A stretch of DNA of 64,000 nucleotides from Mesocentrotus franciscanus. Its lineage: Eukaryota; Echinodermata; Echinoidea; Camarodonta; Strongylocentrotidae. Location: contig CP137680.1 of NCBI GenBank assembly GCA_037976565.1, positions 21,253,807 through 21,317,806 of the forward strand, given 5' to 3'. Every line of letters begins with the position of its first letter. Positions within the stretch are counted from its first letter, which is position 1. This document shows positions 46,801-57,272 of the stretch, piece after piece. A program made the position numbers and the translations under genes. Below the pieces are notes generated by a model, which was not told the origin of the DNA, searched no databases, and saw nothing but the letters and a program-made list of their open reading frames with translations.

Positions 46801-46907
46801 GGGGGGCTGTTTTTACTGACTTAATAATCTGATTTATTTCTTGGTTTCAAGACAAACCTACAGTTTATCCTATATAAAAGAAAAATGGAAGACAAAAATC
46901 CACAGCT
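43833..46907. other. Long unassigned stretch, no supported gene
   Basis: About 3 kb of AT-rich DNA. A 138-codon minus-strand frame (44292-44708) and a 131-codon plus-strand frame (45404-45799) show no motif and biased composition. A less AT-rich stretch with TCGCCACGGCAACCG lies at 45890-46000. A run of ten G occurs at 46796-46808. A weak exon-like frame at 46739 is discussed among rejected items. Confidence 0.4.
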
Positions 46908-46911
46908 TTAA

Positions 46912-47441
46912 AGGTACTATGTCCCATTTGCAGGCCCCCAAAATGAAAAGGTTAAATTCCAACGGCATGTGAAAGACAATACTAATTTAGAACTTCCCTA
47001 AAAAAAAAGGGGGCTTGAAAATGTCTTTAAGTGGGAAAATAACGACTATTAGTTGTCGAATCGACTTAGGAGCTATAGAGCCAGTAAGTAATAGTCTGAT
47101 TTTCAGACCATTGTACCGAATGGTCGTACGTTTTATGCTGCGCAAAGATTCAATCAGTTTAATTTTGGCCATTACAAGAAGTGGGTTATTGATGTAGACA
47201 AATGCTCATGTACCCTTTACAGCTCATTTTATGTATGTTATTACCAAAGATGAAAAAAGCCAGTCAGTCACTCAATAGTGTCTGACAGTGAAGTCTAGCA
47301 AGTAAAGGGTTTCCTTGCATAATTTGAATATTAGGACACTGCTAACGTTTAAATTTCACAGATAGGACATACATGACATATTCATAATTCCTGCAAAGTT
47401 CTACAGAATTTGATGTTGGCTGCAGAAGGGACATAGTATCT
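46912..47441 (+). mobile_element. TTAA-flanked MITE, family B, copy 3
   Basis: Between TTAA at 46908-46911 and 47442-47445, starting AGGTACTATGTCCCATTTGC and ending GCAGAAGGGACATAGTATCT. The right TTAA is shared with the following element. It is the best plus-orientation reference copy of the family. Confidence 0.88.
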
Positions 47442-47445
47442 TTAA

Positions 47446-48120
47446 AGGAAACCACACCCCAAGAAATAACTTTACATATTCTGAGAGATTTATTATATTC
47501 CCCACCAAAGTGTATGAGAGAGGCATAAAGCAAGAATAATGCACAGTTTCTTGATAACGTGACGTACTATGGAAAGTCGTTTATAAGTAAATGTATTCAA
47601 ATTTATGGATGCTTCCTTCCTACATGTAGGTATGTGTGTTGATGAAGCATTTCACTCACCTGCTATTATCCTTTGTACTACAATTGCCAGAACACAAATT
47701 GCATAAATCAGTTGGTGCTCTTCTGGGCGGAAGATTTCTTATAAATTAAAAAGATTTGTCAACTGCTATATTTTAATATTTTTAAATGAATTAGTTACAA
47801 TTGGTCCCCTGTTATATATTTTTCACCAAATGTAATTTCTATCTACTCGATTTTTCCTCATTGAAAAGTAAAGGTTTTGTTATTGATTTAAAAAGTCTTT
47901 CCAAATAAAGCTTGGTGCATGATACATGTACATGTACAACTTCACCTGGTACGTCACATTTTCAAGGAAATGGCTGCGCCCATGTCATGCTAAAAGGCAA
48001 GAATATCTTCATTTATATACACTGTATCTCTTGTCCATTTTCGTATATTGTATATCAAAGGGCAGGAATACATCTCATTTTTCAGACTACCTACACTTAT
48101 TCTTTGGGGTGAGGTTTCTT
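47446..48120. mobile_element. TTAA-flanked MITE with GGAAACCACACCCC ends
   Basis: Starts AGGAAACCACACCCCAAGAA right after the shared TTAA and ends TTCTTTGGGGTGAGGTTTCTT before TTAA at 48121-48124. The 675-bp body includes AAATTGCATAAATC and ACATGTACATGTAC with no coding motif. Confidence 0.8.
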
Positions 48121-48845
48121 TTAAGTGATTTGATAGGCAGGTGGGAAGCTCCACACACACAAAACAAACTTTTGGAAACTGGAAAAAACAACTGATTAAC
48201 CCCCTATAAAATACACACACAGCTCTGTGATGAAATCTCTCTTGTTCAGCAAATCCGAAAAGAGCTTCTTTATTAAAATGTAAGAGAGGGTATTATCGTC
48301 TGTTATACTTAATTAAAGGGCAATCCAACCCTTTTAATAAGTTCATTTGTACGAAAGAGGAAATAAGAAACAGCATGGCGAAAGTTTGAAATAGTAAGAG
48401 AGTTATGAATGTTTCAAATATGAGATTGCTATAGCTATGCAAATCTCATATTGGCAACTTTGTCAGTGGATTGTGACGTAGTCACAGATAACTCTCCTGT
48501 TTGTTATGTACAAAAATATAATTGATTTATCATTTTCCCCGCTAGTGCGTTCTCCTTGGGGCACTAATGCAAAAAAATTAGGATAGTAAATATAGTATAT
48601 TGTTATAGGTCCTCTAAAAAGAAAAGACCCTCCTGAGTCATACAATTTAGCCATTTTGTTGTGTGTTGGAACAAATAGGAAAGTTGTCCGGTGCTACATC
48701 ACGGTAACATTACGGATTAACCCAGTTTGAAGTTCCCATACTTTCAAAAATTCATAACTTTCTAATTTTTTGTCTATTCTTGTTCAAACTTTCACCAGTC
48801 TGCTTCTATGATTTTTCAGCTTTTTTTAGAATTATTTGCTCTTAA

Positions 48846-49359
48846 AGATAAAGATGTCCCTTTTGCAGCCAACATCAAATTCTGTAGAACTTTGCAGGAA
48901 TTATGAATATGTCATGTATGTCCTATCTGTGAAATTTAAACGTTAGCAGTGTCCTAATATTCAAATTATGCAAGGAAACACGTTTACTTGATAACTGTTA
49001 GACACTATTGAGTGACTAACTGGCTTTTTTCATCTTTGGTAATAACATACATAAAATGAGCTGTAAAGGGTACATGAGCATCAATAACCCACTTCTTGTA
49101 ATGGCCAAAATTAAACTGATTGAATCTTTGCGCAGCACAAAACGTATGACCATTCGGTACAATGGTCTGAAATCAGACTATTAGCACTTATTAGCACATA
49201 GCACTAAAGTCGATTCAACAACTAATAGTCGTTATTTTCCCACTTAAAGACATTTTCAAGCCCCCCTTTTTTAGGGAAGTTCTAAATTAGTATTGTCTTT
49301 CAAATGCCATTGGAATTTAAACTTTTCATTTTTTGGCCTGCAAATGGGACATAGTACCT
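48846..49359 (-). mobile_element. TTAA-flanked MITE, family B, copy 4 (nested)
   Basis: Inserted at TTAA (48842-48845) within the family D element, ending before TTAA at 49360-49363. Ends AGATAAAGATGTCCCTTTTGC and GCAAATGGGACATAGTACCT. It has a small local rearrangement near 49185 (ATTAGCACTTATTAGCACATAGC), where other copies read ACTTACTGGCTCTATAGC. Confidence 0.88.
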
Positions 49360-49363
49360 TTAA

Positions 49364-49573
49364 AGCCCCTCTAAAGCATTGGGAGCCCCAAATAAAACAA
49401 TACATAATTTGGGTTTTCTGTTATACGCAGAAAATCTTAATTTTGTATTCTTTCATCAATATTCGACTTCAAACAGATTTGTTTTGAAAATCCTTGCAGA
49501 AATGTGTCTTAATATGATACAATTTAAGTGAAAATTTTGCTATTATTGAGGCTCCTAACACTTTAGAGGGGCT
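49364..49573. mobile_element. TTAA-flanked MITE with AGCCCCTCTAAAG ends (nested)
   Basis: Begins AGCCCCTCTAAAGCATTGGG and ends CTTTAGAGGGGCT, bordered by TTAA at 49360-49363 (shared with family B copy 4) and 49574-49577. 210 bp, non-coding. Confidence 0.85.
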
Positions 49574-49595
49574 TTAAGGTTGGATTTCCCTTTGA

Positions 49596-50546
49596 ACACA
49601 GAGTTAATGCACTACTGGCTCCAAACAGACGTTAGGCCTAAAATAAAAACTTATTGTATTGCCCTCTTTTTTTTGTAACCGTTTTTTATAATTTTTTTTA
49701 TTAATGAATAAAAAAATATGTATTTTGTTTGTTTAAATGGGATATAAATGCATAAAATCAAATATTCCCAAATTCTCACCTGTCTTCTGCCCTAGTTTCA
49801 AAATCCTACTAGCGTAAACATGCAAGTAGACCCCGGCCTCGTGTACGTGTTTATACCATGCACTGCACCAGCTAGAAGCTAGGGAGATTTGGGCGACGGT
49901 CGCTGTTTAGAGTTTTCTACGGAAAGGCTCACAACACTTTTATATTCATGACACATTTTGAAGGCACTAAAAAACATTGAAAATTTACGTAAAGACGAGA
50001 TGAAAGGACATATACATCGAGACAAATTTTAAATTTTTCATCAATTTGGAATCCATTGATATATTGCCTGACAGTCTCAAATCGAGCTCTGAAAGAGTGG
50101 ATATTAACATGTTTTTCAATTGGTGGTCATTCAGTGCTGTCCGCCCGTGAATTAAATGCAGCGCATGCGCAGTTCTGAAAAACAACTTCATCAGCTGGGA
50201 AGCACAGAGTGTTGTCTCAACACAACATTGCAAACCATGGATTATTATGAGGTGAAAAAGATAATGGAATGATGACGTTGAAACACATGTATTAAAGCAT
50301 AAAAAACTGAGAAATATCAGCCAAAAGAGGGCGGGGAAAATAAAAAAACATTCAAAACTGAAAAATATCAGCCCACAGAGGGCAACAAAAAAAAAGTTTA
50401 AAAAAAAAAAAACTTTTCCGACCAACCGACCCATGTTTTGGCAGCTAAAGGGCAATACAACAAGTTTTTTTTTAGGCCTTATGTTACATTATAGCATTCA
50501 GTAAATATTGTCTGTTCAGAGAAGATGCGTTAACGTCCTTCTGGCT
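49596..50546. other. Unassigned stretch, no supported gene
   Basis: AT-rich with poly(A)/poly(T) runs (50389-50411). The 156-codon minus-strand frame at 49985-50455 begins in a Phe-rich stretch made by the poly(A) run and shows no motif. Confidence 0.4.
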
Positions 50547-50550
50547 CTAA

Positions 50551-51330
50551 AGGGCAAGTCCACTCCAAAAATAACTTACTTTCAATAGAAGCCGAAAATT
50601 CAGACAAACCAATCACAAAAGTTTGAGCAAAATCGGATAACTAATAAGAAAGTTATGAATTTTTGAAAAAGTATGTAGAACTATGGAACAATGAGAATCA
50701 CAACACAAATTGCCAAGATGGTTATCAGTTTGTGACGTCATGTCCTCACTACTTATCAATTGCTTTATATAATTTAATCCCATTAATTTCCTTTTACCCC
50801 CAAAACTTGATTTCCCATGCCTTTGCCCAGGTTATATCATTTGTATCATATTGCGTGCATGACATTTCCCAAAATCTTTTATGAATTTTGAAGAATTGAT
50901 ACTATTTTCTGAATATTGTATATTCATAATTATTGATTTTTATATAAATAGTTTATCAAAAATAGTTTATCAAAATTCAAATTTGTCATGATTTAACTGG
51001 ACAAAAATTGCTCTATATTAGTGCATCCACACAAAAACATATCACTATCAATCTAACTTGGATGCTGGTGTGAAGAAATAAGATTCTTCGGGAAAATAGG
51101 AAATTTATATTATCAATATAAAGAAAATAATCAGTGGATAGTGAGGTCATGACATCACAGACTCATGAGCGAGTTGCCAATTTGTCTAGTGATTTTGAAA
51201 GTTGTTCATGTCATTAAAAATTCATAACTTTATTATTTCTTATCCGATTTTGCTCAAACTTTTTTTGATCGGTTTGTCTGATTTTTCTGCTTATATTGAA
51301 AGTAAGTTATTTTTGGAGTGGACTTGGGCT
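50551..51330. mobile_element. TTAA-flanked palindromic MITE, family F
   Basis: The left end AGGGCAAGTCCACTCCAAAA and AATAACTTACTTTCAATA pair with TATTGAAAGTAAGTTATTTT and TGGAGTGGACTTGGGCT at the right. TTAA at 51331-51334; the left target is decayed to CTAA (50547-50550). Inner arms AAATTGCCAAGATGG/TTGCCAATTTGTC continue the fold-back. It ends 63 bp before the exon at 51394. Confidence 0.82.
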
Positions 51331-51393
51331 TTAAACAGACGATATGGACTAGCAGGTGCTTTTCAAAATGACTTTTCATTTTCTTTTTTCCAG

Positions 51394-51497
51394 ACGGACT
51401 TAATCCTATACTTATTGAGCAGCAGAACAGGGCTTCTGATAAGTCAAGATGGACTAGCGGGGGCCGGCCATAATGTTCCTAAGACGGGTATTACGGG
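51394..51497 (+). CDS. Candidate exon, unknown protein (phase 0 in, 2 out)
   Basis: Preceded by TTCATTTTCTTTTTTCCAG, a strong acceptor, and followed by GTAAGT, a consensus donor. 104 bp. In the phase carried over from the 39867 exon it reads TDLILYLLSSRTGLLISQDG then LAGAGHNVPKTGITG (34 residues plus two bases), with a hydrophobic start. Of the other frames, one stops at the third codon and one at TAA near the end, so only this frame is open throughout. Protein family unknown. Confidence 0.6.
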
Positions 51498-51772
51498 GTA
51501 AGTAGCTATACGCTTAATCTCCAGAGCTTCTTTATTTCGTTTAAAGGCCCTTCAAGGTAATCTGTTAATTTCAATTCACTATTAGTGTGACGGCCAAACC
51601 AATTTTATGGAAATGTATATGATGGAGAAATAAAGATGGCAAAAGATATTCATCTGTTGAGAGTCAGAAGAGCATTAATATAAACAATTATTTGAGTTAA
51701 TCCCCATATAGCTCTCGATAGAGGATACATCCTCTGTTTGAAGCCAGAAGGATATGAATTCACATACTTTAA

Positions 51773-52301
51773 AGATACTATGTCCCTTTTGCAGCCAACA
51801 TCAAATTCTGTAGAACTTTGCAGGAATTATGAATATGTCATGTATGTCCTATCTGTGAAATTTAAACGTTAGCAGTGTCCTAATATTCAAATTATGCAAG
51901 GAAACCCGTTTACTTGCTAGACTTCACTGTCAGACACTATTGAGTGACTGACTGGCTTTTTCATCTTTGGTAATAACATACATAAAATGAGCTGTAAAGG
52001 GTACATGAGCATTTGTCTACATCAATAACCCACTTCTTGTAATGGCCAAAATTAAACTGATTGAATCTTTGCGCAGCATAAAACGTACGACCATTCGGTA
52101 CAATGGTCTGAAAAATCAGACTATTACTTACTGGCTCTATAGCTCCTAAGTCGATTCGACAACTAATAGTCGTTATTTTCCCACTTAAAGACATTTTCAA
52201 GCCCCCCTTTTTTAGGGAAGTTCTAAATTAGTATTCTCTTTCAAATGCCGTTGGAATTTAACCTTTTCTTTTTTTTGGCCTGCAAATGGGACATAGTACC
52301 T
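51773..52301 (-). mobile_element. TTAA-flanked MITE, family B, copy 5
   Basis: Between TTAA at 51769-51772 and 52302-52305; ends AGATACTATGTCCCTTTTGC and GCAAATGGGACATAGTACCT. It lies in the 1.2-kb gap between two candidate exons. Confidence 0.88.
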
Positions 52302-52548
52302 TTAAGCTAGATTTAATGCCCATCTGGCTCTGAAAAAACAACATGTCCTTTTGGCACCATGTACATGCTTTTTTAGTCTATGTGGTTTTTAGCAAGTTTT
52401 CATAAATTTGTAAATATTTTGATGGTTTTGTAAGAAGCCCTAGATATTATAGTTGTACATTTATTTACCGCCTGGTGAAAGATACGAATTTCAGATGTAT
52501 GTTTTTAATATGCATTTAAAATGAAAAACAAAAGAAAAAAACACTAGT

Positions 52549-52621
52549 GCCCTGTTGTATAAATAGTTATTATCAACTGCAGCTATGTACTATGTACTAA
52601 AAAGAGATAGGAGTCTGTATG

Positions 52622-52654
<33 letters not shown>

Positions 52655-52674
52655 GACGCTTTATAAAACAGGGC
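52549..52674. mobile_element. Small hairpin MITE containing (TCAA)n
   Basis: GCCCTGTTGTATAAATAG at the left mirrors CGCTTTATAAAACAGGGC at the right. Inside is a TCAA tetranucleotide run at 52623-52654. It resembles the 40924-41080 element. It ends about 58 bp before the exon at 52733. Confidence 0.6.
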
Positions 52675-52732
52675 CAGAACTTCGGATTGCAGGAGAGCTT
52701 TCATTTGATGTCTCTTTTTTTCTTCTTCTTAG

Positions 52733-52842
52733 GGTATGTCTGGATCAGAGGCAGGGTGATATTCTACACACCTTGGCTGAAGATGATCCTTTATGTGGCC
52801 TCCTACAGGGGGCAAGTCTACCCCTCTCTGAGAACAAAAGAG
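52733..52842 (+). CDS. Candidate exon, unknown protein (phase 2 in, 1 out)
   Basis: Acceptor TTTTTTTCTTCTTCTTAG, donor GTAAGT. 110 bp; with the two bases carried over from the previous exon (GG) it reads VCLDQRQGDILHTLAEDD then PLCGLLQGASLPLSENKR, leaving one base. The phase-0 frame stops early (TGA). The third frame (YVWIRGRVIFYTPW...) is open but would require a phase the previous exon cannot supply. Mixed charged and hydrophobic composition looks like a real globular segment. I do not recognise it. Confidence 0.6.
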
Positions 52843-53046
52843 GTAAGTGGTAGAACTCTTCTCCTCTATGACTTGGCGCATATCCTGTTCCCAGCTATGG
52901 CATGGCCCTCAAGGATACCAATGCTAACAAAGACTAATAGAAATTAATAACGATTTGACAAACTGGCTAAGAACGTTAAATTTGTGAGACATTCTAGAGC
53001 AAGTGCCATGAGTGCCCAGCATAGGCAGATACTGGCGCTCTACGAG

Positions 53047-53090
53047 AAGCCACCATCATCATCTTCATCATCATTATCATCATCAGCATT

Positions 53091-53124
<34 letters not shown>

Positions 53125-53147
53125 CCACCATCATCACCATTATCATT
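53047..53147. repeat. ATC trinucleotide microsatellite
   Basis: (ATC)n from 53047 with CATTATC and CACC interruptions, pure core at about 53092-53121. Confidence 0.9.
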
Positions 53148-53249
53148 AGATTGAAGAAGCACAAAAATAATAAAGAAGAAAATAACAAATAGAAAAATCA
53201 ACACTTCTCAAGATATTAGCCTGAGTTTGATGCTCCCATCTCTTTAAGC

Positions 53250-53520
53250 CTAAGTTGAACTATTCCCGTTTGCAGGATGAACTAGCTCAAGCTACAGGAT
53301 GAGCGGAGTTCGAGTGCATTTTAAATAGGTGAATTACGATGTAGCCCGCTACTTAGCTAAGTAGTGGGCTATATCTCGGATAAGCCAAAGTTTGCTTTGG
53401 ATAACATCCCAAGAATGACCGTGAAATAGCCCGCCATCAGTGTCTTCACTCGTTTTTAGCTCTGGCTACTTGTTATCGGGCTAATTTTCTTGTATCAGAT
53501 TGATTTTTAGAAATTGAGCT
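53250..53520. mobile_element. Possible old relative of the CTTCATCAGCTCGAG MITE
   Basis: Scattered matches to 18153-18514: TAGCCCGCTAC, GGGCTATATCTCGG, TAGCCCGCCATCAGTGTCTTCA and GAGCTGATGAA, and a palindrome AGCCCGCTACTTAGCTAAGT. The ends are not defined. Confidence 0.35.
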
Positions 53521-53603
53521 GATGAAAAAAGGGATGTTTCTTTATTTACATTATTATTATTATTTATCTCTCATAATTTCCAGTGATGCATTTTATTACA
53601 TTC

Positions 53604-53800
53604 TAGAGGCTTGTTCAGATTTAGCACTGTAAGCCACTGCAAAAAAGCCGCTGCTATTTTTTAAAATGTGTAAACGAATGGCAACTGCACTCAAAAGGAT
53701 GTGCGCATATTCACTGAGCTCTGTGTAATAAGATAAAGAAAGGTGAAGTGTGTATTACACTTTACGTCAACGTAAAAAGGTGCTGCTGAACGAGCCTCAA
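53604..53800. mobile_element. MITE with GAGGCTTGTTCA termini
   Basis: TAGAGGCTTGTTCAGAT at the left mirrors TGCTGAACGAGCCTCAAG at the right. The interior contains AAAGCCGCTGCTATTTTTTA. A single matching end occurs at 24952. Confidence 0.6.
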
Positions 53801-53830
53801 GTCTAAGTTATAACAAAATCAACCAAAGCT

Positions 53831-54160
53831 GCATTTACACTGCAAGCAACAATCATCAATTTTTCTCACATGCCGGTATTTTGTCGGTAGTTGCATAGCA
53901 TAGCAACTTCCGGCAAACACACACACACACAAAAAATCCCACTCTGGAGTGTGGTTTTTTGAAACCCTACTGAAATTTCACAGATTTTTGCAGTGTAAAT
54001 GCCCACTCTCAAAACTTTGGTGCAGGTTTTTGGTCACGTGACTCTCCTCCTTTCCATGCAATCGCATGTAGAGAAGCGACAAGCCACGCATTAGTCACTA
54101 AAAAATCAGAATGAGCAAACACTGTGTTTTTTGTGGGTTTTTTTCAGTAGTGTAAATGGC
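53831..54160. mobile_element. MITE with TTTACACT termini, copy 2
   Basis: GCATTTACACTGCAAGC at the left, CAGTAGTGTAAATGGC at the right. The body shares CACAGATTTTTGCAGTGTAA and GGTCACGTGACTCTCC with the copy at 24327-24653, inverted. Confidence 0.7.
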
Positions 54161-54507
54161 TTTTTAAAAAAATAAATAAAATGAAATGAAAATTAAAAAT
54201 ATGAAAAAATAAATACCTTATATAAAAATTGTGTTTGGGATGTATAAATGGGCCTCATGTCAAAATGTTCAACAGTACATTTGAAGTCCTACTCCATAGA
54301 GCAACAAAGTAATATGACACACTTGTTGTGTGTCCACCCCTCTCCATCCCCAATGCAACATGAGCTTTTTGCCCATAACTTGACAGCACCACAAGAACCT
54401 TTCAAGGAAATGGAAATGGAAATGGTAATGGACATATTGCTAATACATTATGTCAGGGCTGCTTGCTTGTATGGCACATCAGATGTTAGAGTTGCTGTTA
54501 ATAGAGA

Positions 54508-54568
54508 GTGAGAGACATAGGGTGAGAGGGAGAGAGAGAGACAGAGAGACAGAGACAGAGACAGAGAC

Positions 54569-54599
<31 letters not shown>

Positions 54600-54618
54600 T
54601 AGAGAGAAAGGGTGAGGT
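54508..54618. repeat. AGAGAC/ACAG microsatellite
   Basis: (GA)n grading into (GACAGA)n and (GACA)n, ending near AGAGAGAAAGG. The Ser/Val/Leu-rich minus-strand frame is a by-product. Confidence 0.9.
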
Positions 54619-55049
54619 AGATGGGGAGAGTGAGAGAAATATTAGATGGAGATAAAAGGTGTTTAGAAGATCTCAAATACGGTATCAAGAAATTTGAAGA
54701 TTCAAGCAGTATTCACATATGCATTCAAAATTTTCTCAGCTTTTATATTAAGTCAAACTGATTATCAAAGTTAAACTTTCCTTAATACTTGATGTATCTT
54801 GACTATTAAAAAAGGGCAGAGATGGATCCAACATAAACGCTATAGTATAGCTAGATCGAGAACTAATTTTTTTTGTCGCTAGGTGAATTGAGTAGTTCAA
54901 AATTTAGTAAGAAGTTGTAACAGTTCACAGATCCATAGTACGCCAATAGAAAGAGATCAATGTTGAAAGATTTCTAGCTCAATTCTGATCACGCAACCTT
55001 CCTTGTAGAGAGAGGGGAAGAAAAAAATTGTATTTTCCTGAATTTTCAG
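54619..55049. other. Intron-like DNA before the 55-kb exon
   Basis: AT-rich, no motif. It ends in TTGTATTTTCCTGAATTTTCAG, a convincing acceptor. Confidence 0.45.
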
Positions 55050-55135
55050 GAGCGTCAACCACCAGGTCTCATAACCGTCAAGAAAAACATGTGCATGCAT
55101 GCCCAAGGAGAGGAAAAACAAGTCAGATTACCCCT
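55050..55135 (+). CDS. Candidate exon continuing the 52.7-kb exon (end uncertain)
   Basis: Follows a strong acceptor. Taking the one base left by the previous exon it reads GASTTRSHNRQEKHVH then ACPRRGKTSQITP, polar and basic as in a disordered linker. A possible donor CCT|GTAATT ends it at 55135 in phase 0. Without a donor the frame runs on to a stop at 55223-55225 and would be a 3' terminal exon. A second open frame (ERQPPGLITVKKNM...) is also plausible by eye but does not fit the phase of the 52733 exon frame. Less secure than the three exons before it. Confidence 0.4.
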
Positions 55136-55225
55136 GTAATTCCTTCCACTTTGCATCCGGTTTTTAAACCCATCATACATTATACATTTTACCCTAGAGC
55201 CATTTTTTCACCTAGCTCACAATAA

Positions 55226-55668
55226 ATTGAGCAGTACCCTGGTACGTGTACGATGCCTGGTTGCACTCCATAGTCTTTCTCTCTTATCATCAAAATGCAG
55301 AGTTTTTGGTTGTCGTTCTTGCTTTGTGGTCTATTGACAGTGTTTTGAAAAAGATAGTGAGACTTAAAAAAAACACATCCCAAAATGACAATTAGAGAAA
55401 TTTGCTTGAAGTTATTTGTGTGATACACTTCAAAAGGATATTGCATTTTCTCTTGCGGTCACTGGTGATCCAGGGAAGTTCCTTTTCTTGATACCCATTT
55501 CTCTTACTTTTCTGTCATGATTAGTTGCTGTTCTGTCTAAATCCTACAATGCACTATGGGTTTTCTGAAGCTTGAAGAACAAATTACAAGTTTTCTTAAG
55601 GCTCCTTCAGATAAGATGCGGTAAACCACCACATTTTTTCTTTAGTGATATTTAGTGGTGTTGTTTAT
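55226..55668. other. No supported gene
   Basis: AT-rich. At 55610-55670 AAGATGCGGTAAACCACCACA resembles the segment after 24960, which may be a repeat. Confidence 0.35.
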
Positions 55669-55669
55669 T

Positions 55670-55862
55670 TTACCTGACTGCTAAGAAAGCATAAATGCTT
55701 GTTAGTAAGCAACCAGAGGACCGACAGCTTTAGGTCCTCTATGAGGGACCTGGTAATGAGGATTAATGCCTTACCAAAGGGCACTAGTGCATCGACTTGG
55801 TTTCGAACCTGGGTCACCGGATTACGAGACCACTGCTCTACCAGCTGAGCTATCGCGCAGAA
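55670..55862 (-). repeat. tRNA-derived SINE, second family, minus strand
   Basis: On the minus strand the head reads GCGCGATAGCTCAGCTGGTA (A box) and then GTTCGAAACC (B box), followed by CACTAGTGCCCTTTGGTAAGG and the tail CTTTCTTAGCAGTCAGGTA. It is the same body as 27731-27925. Confidence 0.8.
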
Positions 55863-56299
55863 TTGTGCTTCTGTGAAAACAGACTGGTTTCATTCTGATA
55901 GGTGTTACTTGCTTGGTCTATTTCAGGCCTACAATACTGTTACTTTCCGGGTCCTTTGTAGAAACTTACTGAAAGTTTTATAAACTTGATGGCACTGCAT
56001 TCTTTTACTATATCTGTTGTGCTGGAAATAGAATGAATATATAATTCTAACAAAAGCAAATATAAATAAATTTCCCTCATGAAATGCAGAAATATTATTG
56101 TGAATGATTTGCAACGCTGTGTATATGAGCAGAGTTCTTTTTAATTTGTTGGAAATTTGTCATAATCATGCAGTAAGTAGCAGTTGCATTTGAAATTGAC
56201 ATGTACTTATTTTATATATCTACATATTTTTTATTTTTTTATTAATTGTATTAATTTTTTTTTTTTGTTGTAAAGTAATAACCTCAAGTAAACATTGTT

Positions 56300-57272
56300 A
56301 TTCGTATTATCTGTAATGCCCCTATACGCTCCCATACTGATCCTCTGTTTTTGGAAAATAACATCTTAAAAATTAAGGATTTGTATTTATTTCAGCTCGG
56401 TCAATTTATGTTTAATTATAATAATGGTATACTGCCTTCTGTGTTTAATGATATGTTTCTTAAAAACCATGCCTTTCATAGATACCCCACTCGACAATCC
56501 GATGAGTTTCACTTACCTCTTTTGAGAACATATTCTGCACAGAACACGTTTATTTTTGAAGGCCCTAAATTTTGGAATACTCTGCATAACGATTTGAAAA
56601 CTTTCCCTTCACTAATTGCTTTTAAAAAAAAATTAAAATTTTCCTTATTACAATCGTATAATACAGGTACTTAGAAATGTATTGCGGTAGAACATCTCCT
56701 TCCCAATTTTTGTTTCTTCTCTCTATTCTTCTGCCCATCTCTAAAAATCCATACTACTTGCCATCATGTTTTTGCTATTTTTGTTTCAGCAATCTCATAA
56801 TCCCTATTTCGTGCTCGATCTCTACGATTTTTCTTTTCTCTCCTCTCCTTCCCTCCAAACGCAGCCCACATTTTCTTTTCTTTTTTCTTTTTTCTGTTCT
56901 TTCTTTGTCATGTAATTTGTTTACGTCCTCATGTTTCCAGTCATTACGTGTTTTAATAAATATTGTCTCTGTTGGCCGCTATTCTTCTTTGATTGTTTAT
57001 GTATGCTATAATCTTTTCACACTTATTATCATCTGAGGGGTCCACAATTTACAAGCTCTGCTTTTCAGTGGACCTCTCCATTTCCTCAAAATATAATTGC
57101 AGTTAAATTTATAATTCTATTTTTGTCTTCCTCAAATGTAAAAATTACTGTTAAGATGTGTTTCTTACAAATGTAACTATGTTTTGTATACATTTTACAT
57201 TGTATTCGTTATTATATATTGTATTTTGTTGGAAATGAAAAATAAAAATGAAATGAAATGAAATGAAATTGT
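56300..57272 (+). pseudogene. LINE 3' end: reverse transcriptase C-terminus and tail
   Basis: An open frame of about 125 codons ending TAG at 56672-56674 reads NAPIRSHTDPLFLENN, then ILKIKDLYLFQLGQFMFNY, NNGILPSVFNDMFLKN, HRYPTRQ, LRTYSAQNTFIFEGPKFWN and FKKKLKFSLL. This is the typical C-terminal pattern of CR1/L2-like LINE polyproteins (order H-T-P-L-F, I-x-D-L, Q-L, G-x-L-P, Y-x-T-R, R-T, G-P-x-x-W-N, F-K-x-x-L-K). The catalytic domains upstream are missing, as in a 5'-truncated insertion. The pyrimidine-rich 3' UTR ends in a short tandem tail, (ATGAA)n, at about 57239-57268, also usual for this group. Confidence 0.75.

Larger units (their letters stand above)
48317..49591. mobile_element. 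TTAA-flanked family D element interrupted by two other MITEs
   Basis: The left end AGGGCAATCCAACCC after TTAA (48313-48316) pairs with GGTTGGATTTCCCT at 49578-49591, followed by TTGA, a one-base decay of TTAA. Between 48846 and 49577 lie two foreign elements. The family D copy at 26812-27145 continues without them (TTTGCTGCCAGGGCTAGATTTCCCT), showing the original structure. Confidence 0.82.

Noticed and set aside
46739..46830. Exon-like frame after TTTCATACAG, reading STPKILEWIKLSDMQAKMED
   Set aside because: No donor was found, the frame ends at a stop after a G run, and its phase does not fit between the 39867 and 51394 exons. It could be an alternative terminal exon, but support is too thin.
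49985..50455. 156-codon minus-strand open frame
   Set aside because: The first third is a Phe-rich artefact of poly(A), and the remainder shows no family resemblance.
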